A stretch of 64,000 bases of DNA. It comes from Paenibacillus pabuli NBRC 13638. GTDB lineage: Bacteria; Bacillota; Bacilli; Paenibacillales; Paenibacillaceae. Made by a program: the position numbers and the translations under genes. Position 1 is the stretch's first letter; each line of letters starts with the position of its first letter. Shown piece by piece: positions 54,474-63,841 of the stretch. The stretch spans positions 62,001 through 126,000 of the forward strand of contig NZ_BCNM01000002.1 of NCBI RefSeq assembly GCF_001514495.1. The letters are read 5' to 3'. Under the pieces are notes generated by a model. It searched no databases, was not told the origin of the DNA, and saw nothing but the letters and a program-made list of their open reading frames with translations.

Positions 54474-55610
54474 TTAGTTCTGCATCACAAAATCTTCATG
54501 AACAGCATTCTCTTCATCGAACATCCGCAGGATGTCATATCTGGTGTTACGTTGTGCCGGAATATAACCCGACTCCCGAATTAACCGCAGAATCGATTCG
54601 ATGTTGACTTTATATGTCGCACCTGCAGCAGACACCACGTTCTCTTCGATCATCGTGCTACCAAAGTCATTACATCCGAATTCGAGTGATTTCTTGCCAA
54701 TCTCAGGTCCCATCGTAACCCATGAGGATTGAATGTTCTTGATATTATCAAGTACGAGTCGGCTAATCGCTACCGTTTTCAGATACTCTTCCGGTGTCTG
54801 ACGCTCCAGTTTCAGGTTCGTATTATCCGGCTGGAATGTCCAAGGGATGAACGCCAAGAATCCTTCGGAATCATATTTGTTCGCGATGCACTCGTCTTGA
54901 GCTTCACGTACACGAAGCAAGTGCAGTGCACGTTCTTCCATCGTTTCACCAAGACCGATAACCATCGTTGCCGTAGTATTCATGCCGATCCGATGTGCCG
55001 TCTGCATAACGTCCATCCAGTCGCGCCATGAACCCTTCAGACGACTGATTTTGCGACGTGTGCGGTCATCCAGAATTTCGGCACCACCACCTGGCAAGGA
55101 ATCCAGTCCCGCTTCGTGGATTGCACGTACAACCTCTTCCAACGTAAGACCATCGGACACTTCGACCATTTTCATAATTTCGGCCGGAGAGAAAGAGTGC
55201 ATTGTAATATTAGGGAAACGCTCTTTGATTGCTTTGAGCAAATCAGTGTAGTAGCTAAACGGCAGGTTCGGATTCGTTCCACCCTGCATCAGAATTTCCG
55301 TACCGTTCACATCTTCCGTTTCCTGAATTTTCTGGAAAATGAGTTCATCGGGAAGTACATACCCTTCTTCAGAACCCGGTCTGCGGTAGAAAGCACAAAA
55401 ACGGCAGTACACATCACACACGTTCGTGTAGTTGACGTTACGCCCAATAACAAATGTTCTGTATGGTTCGGGGTGCATGCGTTTAACAATCACATTGGCG
55501 GCGGCCCCGATTTTGTCTACCTCATTTGATTCAAACAGCTGAATTGTGTCTTCCAAGTCCAATCGTTCGCCCCGAAGGGCTTTATCTAAGATACGGTCTA
55601 CCGTACTCAT
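54474..55610 (-). CDS. mqnC: Cyclic dehypoxanthinyl futalosine synthase-like radical SAM enzyme
   Basis: Radical SAM enzyme of the futalosine route to menaquinone, 378 residues. The cluster cysteines are Cys65, Cys69 and Cys72 in NVCDVYCRFCAFYRR. Family segments include LMQGGTNPNLPFSYY, DSLPGGGAEIL, TMVIGLGETMEER and the C-terminal EENVVSAAGA. It matches MqnC better than MqnE or CofH as I recall those sequences. ATG at 55610 follows GAGGGAGG. No other mqn or men gene is in the window, so pathway completeness is untested. Flanked by terminators, hence monocistronic. Confidence 0.85.
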   Translation of the reverse strand: MSTVDRILDKALRGERLDLEDTIQLFESNEVDKIGAAANVIVKRMHPEPYRTFVIGRNVNYTNVCDVYCRFCAFYRRPGSEEGYVLPDELIFQKIQETEDVNGTEILMQGGTNPNLPFSYYTDLLKAIKERFPNITMHSFSPAEIMKMVEVSDGLTLEEVVRAIHEAGLDSLPGGGAEILDDRTRRKISRLKGSWRDWMDVMQTAHRIGMNTTATMVIGLGETMEERALHLLRVREAQDECIANKYDSEGFLAFIPWTFQPDNTNLKLERQTPEEYLKTVAISRLVLDNIKNIQSSWVTMGPEIGKKSLEFGCNDFGSTMIEENVVSAAGATYKVNIESILRLIRESGYIPAQRNTRYDILRMFDEENAVHEDFVMQN

Positions 55611-55736
55611 CGTAAAAAAGCCTCCCTCATGAAGAGAAAATAGTATTACGATCCGTCCCAGCTTGTTCATATAGATGAAAGTTTTGGTGGCAACATCGTA
55701 TTTCTGTACTCCACATATCGTAACACAGGTTACATG

Positions 55737-55769
55737 TGAAAAAAAGCACCTTATGAACAGGTGCTTTAA
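55737..55769. terminator. Terminator after metC
   Basis: AAAGCACCT / AGGTGCTTT perfect 9-bp stem with a seven-base loop. T7 follows on the minus strand, and it closes the metA-metI-metC operon. Confidence 0.9.
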
Positions 55770-55854
55770 AAATAAGTAAAAATTTTTACATATCCTTATG
55801 ATTTCAATCTTGCTTCAGCATACTCCCTCACTCGTGGTACTTCATACCCTAATT

Positions 55855-57048
55855 CTACGATTCCTGAAGTGCCTGATCCAGATCAGCAATCAGATCATCA
55901 ATGTCTTCCAGGCCAACGGAGAAGCGCAGCAATCCGTCCGTTATTCCTCGATCACGGCGAACCTCAGCCGGCATGGCCGCATGGGACATCATCGCCGGGT
56001 ACGAGAGAATGCTCTCCACTGCCCCAAGACTCACGGCAACAATTGGCAATTTCACGCGGTTAAGTACTTTTTTGGCACGATCCCCCGAACCAACGTCAAA
56101 TGAAACTACAGCGCCGTAGCCACTCGACTGACGCTCATGCGCTTCACGACCTGGATGATCCAGAAGTCCAGGATAGAATACAGCCGTAATATCATTCCGT
56201 CCACTAAGCCATGCTGCCAGCTTCGCTGTGCTCTGTTCATAATGTGCCATACGTGCACCCAAGGTTTTCATTCCGCGCATCAACAGCCAGGATTCTTGAG
56301 CACCTAGGACCGTTCCAAGTCCATTCTGCAATTGTTTCAACTGTATTCCCAACGCTTCTGTCCGGGCAACGGCCAATCCCGCAAGTACATCACTGTGTCC
56401 GCCAAGAAACTTGGTGGCACTATGTACGACAATATCGACCCCAAGCTCTATCGGGCGTTGGTAATAAGGGGTCATAAAGGTGTTATCCAGGATTGAGATT
56501 AACTCATGCTCCTTCGCCCAGGAAGTCACGGCCGCAATATCTGTAATTCGCAATGTCGGGTTGGATGGCGTCTCCATATAAACAGCCTTGGTATTCGGCT
56601 TAAGCGCCGCTTTTACTTCATCTATATTGGTCATGTCTACAAATGTCGTTTCAATCTGCATCCGGCTGAGGATGGACGTAAGCAAGCGGTATGTGCCGCC
56701 ATAAACGTCTTCCGTCACAATCATGTGATCACCTGCCGAGAACATCATGAACACACTGGAGATCGCAGCCATGCCTGAGGAATATGCGAATCCACGTGCT
56801 CCGCCTTCAAGCAAAGTGATGTAATCCTCCAGAGCCTGACGAGTTGGATTGCCCGAACGACTATAATCATGTTGAGGCGGGTTAAAAATATCAAAATGAT
56901 GGAATGTGGAGGCCTGGTAAATCGGCACACTGGAAGCCCCTGTCGTTTTATCGATTTCGTCCCCGAAATGCAGCAGCTTGGTATCGAACTTCAGGTCGGA
57001 ATGAACATTCCGTTCATGATTGTTGGCGTTATTGTTTTGCTCACTCAT
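55855..57048 (-). CDS. metC: Cystathionine beta-lyase-type PLP enzyme
   Basis: Cys/Met metabolism PLP enzyme of 397 residues, last gene of the methionine operon. The PLP lysine lies in HSATKFLGGHSDV. Other motifs are SVPIYQASTFHH, YSRSGNPTRQALE, YGGTYRLL and METPSNPTLRITD. Gene order after a MetI-type gene matches Bacillus metI-metC, where MetC splits cystathionine to homocysteine. A gamma-lyase activity cannot be excluded. ATG at 57048 follows GAAGGAGG and overlaps the metI stop by eight bases. Confidence 0.88.
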   Translation of the reverse strand: MSEQNNNANNHERNVHSDLKFDTKLLHFGDEIDKTTGASSVPIYQASTFHHFDIFNPPQHDYSRSGNPTRQALEDYITLLEGGARGFAYSSGMAAISSVFMMFSAGDHMIVTEDVYGGTYRLLTSILSRMQIETTFVDMTNIDEVKAALKPNTKAVYMETPSNPTLRITDIAAVTSWAKEHELISILDNTFMTPYYQRPIELGVDIVVHSATKFLGGHSDVLAGLAVARTEALGIQLKQLQNGLGTVLGAQESWLLMRGMKTLGARMAHYEQSTAKLAAWLSGRNDITAVFYPGLLDHPGREAHERQSSGYGAVVSFDVGSGDRAKKVLNRVKLPIVAVSLGAVESILSYPAMMSHAAMPAEVRRDRGITDGLLRFSVGLEDIDDLIADLDQALQES

Positions 57049-58228
57049 GATGCGTTCCTCCTTCAATCTCCTGCTGTGCAGCTGTGAGAGCATTGCCCAG
57101 ATCGGCAATCAGATCTTCGGCATGCTCGATCCCTACTGAGAAGCGCAGCAGACGGTCATCTACACCTACAGCGTCACGAATTTCAATCGGGATATCCGCA
57201 TGGGTCTGTACCGCAGGATAGGTCATCAACGACTCAACTCCACCAAGACTCTCCGCAAAAGCGATCAGCTTGATGTGACGCAGCAATGGTTCAACATATC
57301 GAGCATCCTTTACTTTAAAGGAGAAAATGCCAGTGTTCCCGCTCGACTGTTTATTCTGTATTTCAAATCCGGGATGATCTGACAGACCCGGATGGTACAC
57401 TTCACCAACAGCTGGATGTTCCAGCAGGTACTTGGCAATCGTCAAGGCATTATACTCATGACGTTCCATGCGCAGAGCGAGTGTCTTCATGCCTTTCATC
57501 AGCTGATAGGAGTCGCTTGGAGACAACACTGCTCCAATGGAATTGTGCAGAAACGCCATTTCTGCAGACAATTCTTCCCCTTTTGTAATAATTAATCCCG
57601 CAAGTACATCGTTATGACCACCCAGATACTTCGTAGCACTATGGATGATGATATCGGCACCGAGTTCAATTGGACGCTGGAAGAACGGAGTCAGCAGTGT
57701 ATTATCTACAATGGTCAGCAAGTTGTGGCTCTTGGCCCAGGAACTAACGGCTTCCAGATCTGTAATCATCATCAGCGGATTGGTCGGCGTCTCAATAAAT
57801 ACGGCTTTTGTATTCGGCTGTCGAATATTTTCCATAGCCTCAAGGTCATTGGTATCCACATAACTAGCCGTTACCCCGAAGCGGGATAAAATGCGTTCAA
57901 GCAGACGATACGTTCCACCATAGAGGTCGAGAGATACAATCAGATGATCTCCTTGACCAAATAGGGCAAAGATCGTTTGTAAGGCTGCCATGCCGGAGCT
58001 ACAGGCAAAACCGGCATCACCGGATTCCAGCGCTGCCGCTGCTTCTTCCAGCACTTTACGGGTTGGATTGGTCGTACGAATGTAATCAAAACCTGTACTC
58101 TGTCCAAGCTTCGGGTGGCGAAACGCAGTGGATTGATAGATTGGAAAATTAATGGCACCCGTTACCGGTTCATTGATGGACCCAATTTGAGCCAATCGAC
58201 TTTCAATTTTTAACTTGTTATCTTCCAT
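57041..58228 (-). CDS. metI: Cystathionine gamma-synthase / O-acetylhomoserine thiolyase
   Basis: PLP enzyme of 395 residues that joins O-acetylhomoserine to cysteine (or sulfide). Motifs: INFPIYQSTAFRHP, YIRTTNPTRKVLE, YGGTYRLLERIL, FIETPTNPLMMITD and the PLP lysine in HSATKYLGGHNDV. Close to Bacillus MetI. It is preceded by metA at 24 bases and overlaps metC. The whole unit is under the SAM-I riboswitch upstream of metA. Confidence 0.9.
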   Translation of the reverse strand: MEDNKLKIESRLAQIGSINEPVTGAINFPIYQSTAFRHPKLGQSTGFDYIRTTNPTRKVLEEAAAALESGDAGFACSSGMAALQTIFALFGQGDHLIVSLDLYGGTYRLLERILSRFGVTASYVDTNDLEAMENIRQPNTKAVFIETPTNPLMMITDLEAVSSWAKSHNLLTIVDNTLLTPFFQRPIELGADIIIHSATKYLGGHNDVLAGLIITKGEELSAEMAFLHNSIGAVLSPSDSYQLMKGMKTLALRMERHEYNALTIAKYLLEHPAVGEVYHPGLSDHPGFEIQNKQSSGNTGIFSFKVKDARYVEPLLRHIKLIAFAESLGGVESLMTYPAVQTHADIPIEIRDAVGVDDRLLRFSVGIEHAEDLIADLGNALTAAQQEIEGGTHHE

Positions 58229-58252
58229 TGCTGCATCCTCCTGTGATCTCGA

Positions 58253-59170
58253 TTAAATTTGCGGTCCAATATCGTAAGGTGTCTCTTGATATACATAGTA
58301 ATTGAGCCAATTAGAGAATAATAAGTTTGCATGTGCCCGCCAAGTAGCCGGAGGGACACGGGAAGGATCATCATTCGGAAAATAGTGTTTAGGAAGAGCC
58401 ATATTCATTCCTTTGGCTGCATCCCGGTCATATTCCCATTTCAATGAAAGCGGGTCATACTCGGCATGTCCGGTTACAAAAATCTGCTTGCCATCTTTGG
58501 TGGCGACCAGAAAAATGCCAGCTTCCTCGGATTCAGCCAAAATCTCGAGATTATCATTCTTTTCAATGTCTTCACGGCGCACTTCCGTGTGACGGGAATG
58601 CGGAACGTTGAATACTTCATCGAATCCGCGCAGTAACTGCACATTGGATTTGTTGATCGTATGTGAAAATACGCCAAAACATTTCTCATCCAATGGAACC
58701 TTCGGAACACCAAAATGGTGGTATAAACCCGCTTGGGAAGCCCAACAAATATGCATGGTCGACGTTACATTGGTTTTGGTCCATTCGAAGATCTCCTGGA
58801 TCTCCTTCCAATAGTTCACGTCTTCGAAGTCCATTTGCTCTACAGGAGCACCTGTAATGATCATGCCGTCAAAACGGCGATGTTCGATCTCGTCAAAGGT
58901 TTTGTAGAACAGGTCCAAATATTCCTGTGATGTATTCTTGGATGTATGGGATTTGGGGTGCACCAGAACGATATCCACCTGAATGGGTGTGTTTCCGACC
59001 AGACGAAGCAATTGCGTTTCCGTCGTTTCCTTTGTAGGCATCAAGTTTAATATAGCGATACGGAGCGGACGAATATCTTGCTTATAAGCAGATGTCTCGT
59101 CCATAACAAAGATGTTTTCCCCTGCGAGCACTTCCTTGGCTGGCAGTGTGTCTGGTATTTTGATCGGCAT
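58253..59170 (-). CDS. metAA: Homoserine O-acetyltransferase (MetA type)
   Basis: Activates homoserine for methionine synthesis. Family length (305) and motifs: [20 protein letters not shown], catalytic Cys142 in [21 protein letters not shown], and GHAEYDP. Residue 111 is Glu in [12 protein letters not shown]. From published work on this family, Glu at 111 favours acetyl-CoA, whereas Gly gives succinyl-CoA use, so despite MetA homology I call it an acetyltransferase. First gene of a metA-metI-metC operon controlled by a SAM-I riboswitch. Confidence 0.92.
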   Translation of the reverse strand: MPIKIPDTLPAKEVLAGENIFVMDETSAYKQDIRPLRIAILNLMPTKETTETQLLRLVGNTPIQVDIVLVHPKSHTSKNTSQEYLDLFYKTFDEIEHRRFDGMIITGAPVEQMDFEDVNYWKEIQEIFEWTKTNVTSTMHICWASQAGLYHHFGVPKVPLDEKCFGVFSHTINKSNVQLLRGFDEVFNVPHSRHTEVRREDIEKNDNLEILAESEEAGIFLVATKDGKQIFVTGHAEYDPLSLKWEYDRDAAKGMNMALPKHYFPNDDPSRVPPATWRAHANLLFSNWLNYYVYQETPYDIGPQI

Positions 59171-59307
59171 GTTGGTTCAAACTCCTCCTTATGCATAGAT
59201 AGATGCAGCATGGGCTGCCATGAGCTTGCCTTAGGCGCTGGATGCCATTAGATCAAGTAAACAAGCTCAGGTTTCGTAGCGAAAATCACTGCTGAGAAGT
59301 CGGGGCA

Positions 59308-59342
59308 TATAACAAAGACCTTCCTCGGATTCCGAGAAAGGT
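59308..59342 (-). terminator. SAM-controlled terminator
   Basis: GACCTTTCTCGGA / CCGAGGAAGGTC hairpin with a modest TTTGTT tail. It lies 24 bases after the SAM-I aptamer and is its likely expression platform. Confidence 0.75.
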
Positions 59343-59365
59343 CATATGTAAATAGATATGCGCCT

Positions 59366-59489
59366 CTCTCATCTCTCAGTTACAACAGTGCCACATGGAC
59401 ACTTGGTCGCTGCAAGAATTAGCACCGTACGGGTATACCGCCGGTTGCCGGGTTTCATCGGGCCAGTCCCTCCACCTACTCTTGATAAG
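59366..59489 (-). ncRNA. SAM-I (S-box) riboswitch of the met operon
   Basis: Conserved S-box blocks on the minus strand in order: CTTATCAAGAG, AGGTGGAGGGACTGGCCC, GATGAAACCCGGCAACC, then TGCTAATTCTTGCAG and the closing GATGAGA that pairs with TCTTATC. SAM binding should favour the terminator at 59308-59342 and lower metA-metI-metC expression. Confidence 0.95.
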
Positions 59490-59503
59490 ATTTCGCTGTA
59501 TTC

Positions 59504-59531
59504 AATTGTAATTTAAAATGGTTCACCGTCT
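59504..59531 (-). promoter_or_regulatory. met operon promoter
   Basis: TAGACG (59531-59526), 16 bases, TACAAT (59509-59504) on the minus strand. It starts RNA just before the S-box. Confidence 0.5.
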
Positions 59532-59654
59532 ACTTTAAAACATTAATCCACTCACGTCAAGATGCAGTTCATCATCTTCACCTCTGGACCCGGAACCGAT
59601 CAACTTCCGTTGTCATACACTGCTTCAGGGCGCGAAATCGACACATTTTTGCGC

Positions 59655-59683
59655 TTGAAAGCACCCTGTACCAGCGGTATACT
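59655..59683 (+). promoter_or_regulatory. corA promoter
   Basis: TTGAAA (59655-59660), exactly 17 bases, TATACT (59678-59683). It predicts a leader of about 255 bases before corA. Confidence 0.65.
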
Positions 59684-59689
59684 AAACAA

Positions 59690-59944
59690 GTGTTATAGAC
59701 CCTTATGTGAGAGGTGACATATTCAATGGATGGCGACCCGAGGCCTGACTGGCAGCCGAGTTCCTACAAACTGCATAGAGAATTGACATCAGCATGCCGG
59801 CAGCGGGACGTTACTTCCGTTTGTATATAGAGCGAATGCAGTCCTGATCTCCAGGCTCCGCTGCCGACCGACTGATCTCTTCTTTTTGCGCCCAAATTGA
59901 CAAAAATCCGCCAGCTTGGCGGGTGCAGAAGGAGTAGATAAACA
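59690..59944 (+). other. Long structured leader of corA
   Basis: Several complementary blocks lie in this 255-base untranslated region: ACTGCAT 59770-59776 with ATGCAGT 59836-59842; CGGCAGCGG 59798-59806 with CCGCTGCCG 59858-59866; and GGCAGC 59751-59756, which could pair with the same GCTGCC. A CCGCCA / TGGCGG hairpin near 59910-59924 ends just before the GAAGGAG site. It does not match the Mg2+ M-box consensus that I know. Confidence 0.45.
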
Positions 59945-60880
59945 ATGAAAATCCGGTTGGTAAACAACGGCGTATTTATCCCGGTGGACGACATTCAGCA
60001 GGCGCTGACTCCACCAGCGGAGGGATTTTACTGGATTGATGCGGACGTAGACGATTTGGCGGTACTTCAACCGCTGTTCTTAATTCATGATCTGGCAGTG
60101 GAAGACTGCTTGAGTGACGAAGAACAACGTCCGAAGATTGAAATTTATGAGAGCCATTATTTTATCGTCATTAATAGCATTCGTTTTGATGATGAAGAGA
60201 TTTTTTTGCGTGCCGTCAACTTGTTCCTTGGCAGACACTTTATTATCAGTGTTACCAAACAGAAAGTCAGCGAATTGCGGACATTGAAACCGATCCTGTG
60301 GGAACAGGAAATCAGTACGCCGGATAAGCTGCTATATCTGTTGGTTGACTTAATTGTTGATAATTATTTCACAGTTGGTGACCGAATTGAAGCGCGCATC
60401 GAGAAGCTAGAAGAAGACATTCTAATGCACACCAAGAAGTCTCATCTGAATGAGATTATCGGGCTGCGCAGTGAGATTTTGTGGCTGAAGAAAGTGCTGG
60501 GACCTCAGAAAGAGGTCATTAACACACTCAATAAAAAAGATCTGCGTCTTATTGATGATCAGCTGCAAAAGTATTTCAGTGACATTTATGAGAATGCTGT
60601 GAAAATATCCGAAACCTTTGAGACGTATCGCGACCTGATGGGGAACTTGCGAGAAGCTTACCAATCCAGTATCGCTAACCGAGCGAATGAAATCATGCGC
60701 GTGTTTACCGCGATAACCACAGTCTTCATGCCACTAACGGTCATTACCGGCATTTATGGAATGAACTTCGACAACATGCCTGAGCTACACTGGAAGTATA
60801 GTTATTTTGTGGTCATCGGATTGATGGTTACTCTGGGCCTGAGCATGTTCTTTATTTTCCGCAAGAAAGACTGGATTTGA
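59945..60880 (+). CDS. corA: CorA family magnesium transporter
   Basis: Pentameric Mg2+/Co2+ channel of 311 residues. The large N-terminal cytoplasmic domain (1-245) has long stalk helices; two C-terminal membrane helices flank the GMN signature (272-274) in YGMNFDNMPELHW. It ends with the basic FRKKDWI tail. ATG follows GAAGGAG. The long structured leader suggests post-transcriptional control, and a good terminator follows. Some CorA paralogues export or carry other divalent metals. Confidence 0.93.
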   Translation: MKIRLVNNGVFIPVDDIQQALTPPAEGFYWIDADVDDLAVLQPLFLIHDLAVEDCLSDEEQRPKIEIYESHYFIVINSIRFDDEEIFLRAVNLFLGRHFIISVTKQKVSELRTLKPILWEQEISTPDKLLYLLVDLIVDNYFTVGDRIEARIEKLEEDILMHTKKSHLNEIIGLRSEILWLKKVLGPQKEVINTLNKKDLRLIDDQLQKYFSDIYENAVKISETFETYRDLMGNLREAYQSSIANRANEIMRVFTAITTVFMPLTVITGIYGMNFDNMPELHWKYSYFVVIGLMVTLGLSMFFIFRKKDWI

Positions 60881-60900
60881 ACGACCAAAGACCAAAGCTG

Positions 60901-60946
60901 AAAGACGAAGCGCTCCATTCGGAGAAAGCGCCTCGTCTTTTTTTAT
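60901..60946 (+). terminator. Terminator after corA
   Basis: AAAGACGA / TCGTCTTT stem with inner GCGC/GCGC and CTCC/GGAG pairs, followed by a T run. Confidence 0.9.
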
Positions 60947-60986
60947 TGTATTTTAGTACGACTACTGATTACCCTTTCTCCCCGCT

Positions 60987-61988
60987 CTAGCCCGCATGTT
61001 GCTCCGTCTCTGTGTGGCGACGGAAACGAATTCGAATCATGCGCAACCGTTCATAGACCTGCTCCAGACTGCCTCCGCCGGGCTTCTCTTCTCCATACAC
61101 TTTATGTAACACGGGCTTCAGAAACGTATCTCCCAGCTCTTCGTAGGCGCTCCATACCGCCTCTTGCTCCTGCTCAGGCATTACGGCCAGCTCTGCATCC
61201 AGCAAGCAGTCTGTATCATACCCCTCCAGATCCAATGTTTCCAGCAATTCAATCAGCTCCCGTCGAGACAATCCGGAACGATTCACGATTTCCTCCAGCG
61301 TATGTCCTTCCTTCATGGCTTCAAGAACCTGCTTGCGTGTTGTAAATCGGTCGAGCTCCTGCTTGTATTTCTGCTCTCTCTGCTTGTACAACCAGCTCTC
61401 ATAATCTTGTTCCTTCAGAGCCGTATACACCCAGTCCAACGGAAAAGATGTGGAACGTTCCAAGCCATTGGTCAGCTCCAGCCATTCTGTCCCGTACTCA
61501 GAAGCTTTGCTCTCGCCCACCCCTGGCAGCTGCATCAATTCGTCCATGGTTTGCGGTACAAACGCACTTATCATGCGCAATAGACGGTTCGTTGCAATAA
61601 AATAAGGGGCTTTCCGGTCTGATGCGGCTCTCTTCCTGCGCCAAGTGCAGAGATCCGTATACAACTCCTCATTGTTAACCAATTCACTGTAACATTGAAG
61701 ACGCTGACCACTATAACTGCGTGATTTCGGATCGTCATTCTCATGGAACAGCCCCTGGAGCAATGGGCGATATCCTTCTTTCATCTGTACGGCTAGCTGA
61801 TGACGGTATACATGGAGTAACTCATCCCACGAACTGCCCTCGTACCAGATCACATCCTCTCGGTCACCTTCCTCATAGCGACTCCAACCCAGGTTCCATG
61901 ATCCTTCCTCTTCACCAATCCATAACTGAGCCTGCTCTTCATTCATACCTGAAATTCGAGATAATCTGTTCAAAAAAATGACTTCCAT
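60987..61988 (-). CDS. HRDC domain protein with C-terminal HTH
   Basis: 333 residues, no helicase motor. The N-terminal 110 residues are of unknown fold. The middle (about 115-190) is an HRDC domain: LCTWRRKRAASDRKAPYFI and MDELMQLPGVGESKASEYG, a helix-hairpin-helix-like nucleic acid binder found at the end of RecQ. Residues about 220-265 resemble the RecQ-associated helix-turn-helix (KEGHTLEEIVNRSGLSRREL). Probably a DNA-associated protein; partner unknown. Start ATG at 61988 follows GGAGGGAC. Confidence 0.82.
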   Translation of the reverse strand: MEVIFLNRLSRISGMNEEQAQLWIGEEEGSWNLGWSRYEEGDREDVIWYEGSSWDELLHVYRHQLAVQMKEGYRPLLQGLFHENDDPKSRSYSGQRLQCYSELVNNEELYTDLCTWRRKRAASDRKAPYFIATNRLLRMISAFVPQTMDELMQLPGVGESKASEYGTEWLELTNGLERSTSFPLDWVYTALKEQDYESWLYKQREQKYKQELDRFTTRKQVLEAMKEGHTLEEIVNRSGLSRRELIELLETLDLEGYDTDCLLDAELAVMPEQEQEAVWSAYEELGDTFLKPVLHKVYGEEKPGGGSLEQVYERLRMIRIRFRRHTETEQHAG

Positions 61989-62050
61989 TTCTGTCCCTCC
62001 TTCAATAATTCAGCTTCGCAAAGTCTGATCATGCTGTTTCAAGACAGCAC

Positions 62051-62090
62051 AAAAAACACCTCTCCTGCAAAATCCATGCAAGAGAGGTGC
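62051..62090 (-). terminator. Terminator after ROK kinase gene
   Basis: CACCTCTC / GAGAGGTG stem extended by TGCA/TGCA, with T6 on the minus strand. Confidence 0.88.
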
Positions 62091-62170
62091 TTCCTCATTA
62101 ACCGTGCTATGCTGTTGCTCATATATTACCACAATGGAAAAATTCGTCAACCATTATATTGTAAATGCAT

Positions 62171-63049
62171 TTACTTGTTCAATGCCAATTTGGCCAGGGC
62201 AAGCGAACCACACAGTCCCGCATTATCGCCAAGTCCTGGAGAAACAACATACTGGTCAATATCGGATTGAAGTGCCGGATGCTGAACATAGCCAGCGAGC
62301 AATTCCTGCAATTTGCTACGAACCATCGGGAACAGATGCTCCTGCTTCATCACACCGCCACCCATTACAATTTTCTGCGGAGTGAGAATCAATACATAAT
62401 TCATGAGGGCATGCGCAAGATAATGAGCTTCCATCTCCCAGGCCTTGTGATCAGCTGGCAGTTCGTACGCTGGTTGCTCCCAACGTTTGTTGATAGCGGG
62501 ACCTGCCGCAAGCCCTTCCAGACAGTCTCCATGATACGGACAGAATCCTTCATATGTATCCTCGGGATGTCTGCGCACAATAATATGTCCCATCTCTGGA
62601 TGAGACAATCCATGAACCATTTTGCCACCTACAACAGCACCTGCACCAATGCCCGTTCCAACAGTGATATACAGACAGCTCTCCAGCCCCTGTGCAGCGC
62701 CCCAAATCGCTTCCCCGAGTGCAGCTCCATTCACATCCGTATCAAACGTCATCGGTACATCAAAGTGCTCCTTGAGCTTGCCGATCATATTATACTGACC
62801 CCAATGCGGCTTGGGTGTTGTTGTGATGAAACCATAGGTAGGGCTTCCTTCAATGGGATCAATCGGACCAAATGAACCTACGCCCAACGCCTCAATTCCT
62901 TTACCCTCAAAAAAAGCAATCACCTGAGCCATTGTCTCTTCCGGTGTCGTCGTTGGAAAACTTACACGTTCAAGCACTTCCCCTTTTTCCGTACCGATCC
63001 CACATACAAATTTGGTGCCTCCAGCTTCAATTGCGCCTAAAATTGTCAT
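62171..63049 (-). CDS. ROK family fructokinase
   Basis: Phosphorylates fructose (or a related hexose) with ATP, 292 residues. Motifs: ILGAIEAGGTKFVCGIG phosphate loop, FDTDVNGAALGE with the catalytic Asp region, TVGTGIGAGAVV, and the ROK zinc site HPEMGH...CPYHGDCLEGLAAG. Close to Bacillus YdhR/GmuE and ScrK. ATG at 63049 follows GGGAG; the GTG three codons earlier is less likely. Not in an evident sugar operon. Confidence 0.92.
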   Translation of the reverse strand: MTILGAIEAGGTKFVCGIGTEKGEVLERVSFPTTTPEETMAQVIAFFEGKGIEALGVGSFGPIDPIEGSPTYGFITTTPKPHWGQYNMIGKLKEHFDVPMTFDTDVNGAALGEAIWGAAQGLESCLYITVGTGIGAGAVVGGKMVHGLSHPEMGHIIVRRHPEDTYEGFCPYHGDCLEGLAAGPAINKRWEQPAYELPADHKAWEMEAHYLAHALMNYVLILTPQKIVMGGGVMKQEHLFPMVRSKLQELLAGYVQHPALQSDIDQYVVSPGLGDNAGLCGSLALAKLALNK

Positions 63050-63120
63050 GTTAGTCACACTCCCAAGTCAGTTTAAAATTAAAATGGAATTCTCATCTGT
63101 TTCTCTGTACAACCCTTGGC

Positions 63121-63816
63121 TTAACCCTGTTGCTCACTTTCAAGCTTGTTCAGACGCTTCAATAAGGTCTGCTTCCAGCTGTCAGATAGGGTTGGGATGG
63201 CCAGTAAAGTACGCATACCCATGGTGTCCTGTTTACCCTGATGCATAATTCGATTGGCATCAAGAATGGTCAGCGATGCAGGATCGGTGCTGATTCTTCT
63301 GAATGTTGCATGGGGAGTTACCTCACCTTCCTGCAGCACCCGAAAATAAAATCCGGTATGCCCGCTATCCTGAAAATAAACAGGAAGCTCCTTGTAGTCA
63401 TACCTTGCGCCAAGCTTGAAACAGGGCTGTCTTGGCTGGCTGACCTGAACGGTCGCTTCACCTAACTCGTACACATCGCCAATTCGAACTTCATCTTCCC
63501 TACAGCCTTCAACCGTCAGATTTTCCCCGCAGGCTCCCCAATCGAGCTTGCGATTCATTAGTTCTTCGAGCGCCGCATAACGACTGTAATCGTATACACA
63601 AACCGCCTTATCCGGCCCCCCATGATGCTCCAGGTCCGCCTGGGCATCCCCTGTCATTCCGGTAAATGACAGGAAGACCGGGCTGGATACGGGATGTTTC
63701 ACAATGCCGCTCATCACTTCACGCTTCTGGCCAGGCAATGCTTGGGGTTTTCCCACGTTTAGGGCTAATACAGCCGTTTTACTTTCATCTGGCTTCCGGT
63801 TATGTGTGAGTGTCAT
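63121..63816 (-). CDS. MOSC domain protein (YiiM-like)
   Basis: 231 residues. N-terminal LALNVGKPQALP, then the MOSC beta barrel: LEHHGGPDKAVCVYDYSRY, WGACGENLTVEG, and QPRQPCFKLGAR with the conserved Cys that in the MOSC superfamily is linked to sulfur or molybdenum cofactor chemistry. The C-terminal segment is the 3-alpha domain of YiiM. Relatives reduce N-hydroxylated bases such as 6-hydroxylaminopurine. ATG at 63816 follows GGGAGG. Confidence 0.9.
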   Translation of the reverse strand: MTLTHNRKPDESKTAVLALNVGKPQALPGQKREVMSGIVKHPVSSPVFLSFTGMTGDAQADLEHHGGPDKAVCVYDYSRYAALEELMNRKLDWGACGENLTVEGCREDEVRIGDVYELGEATVQVSQPRQPCFKLGARYDYKELPVYFQDSGHTGFYFRVLQEGEVTPHATFRRISTDPASLTILDANRIMHQGKQDTMGMRTLLAIPTLSDSWKQTLLKRLNKLESEQQG

Positions 63817-63841
63817 CTGACCCAACCTCCCATAATAGCTT

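Noticed and set aside
59690..59944. Mg2+ M-box riboswitch before corA
   Set aside because: Short resemblances (AATGCAG, AGGCTCC) occur, but in the wrong order, and the conserved core is absent; kept only as an unassigned leader.
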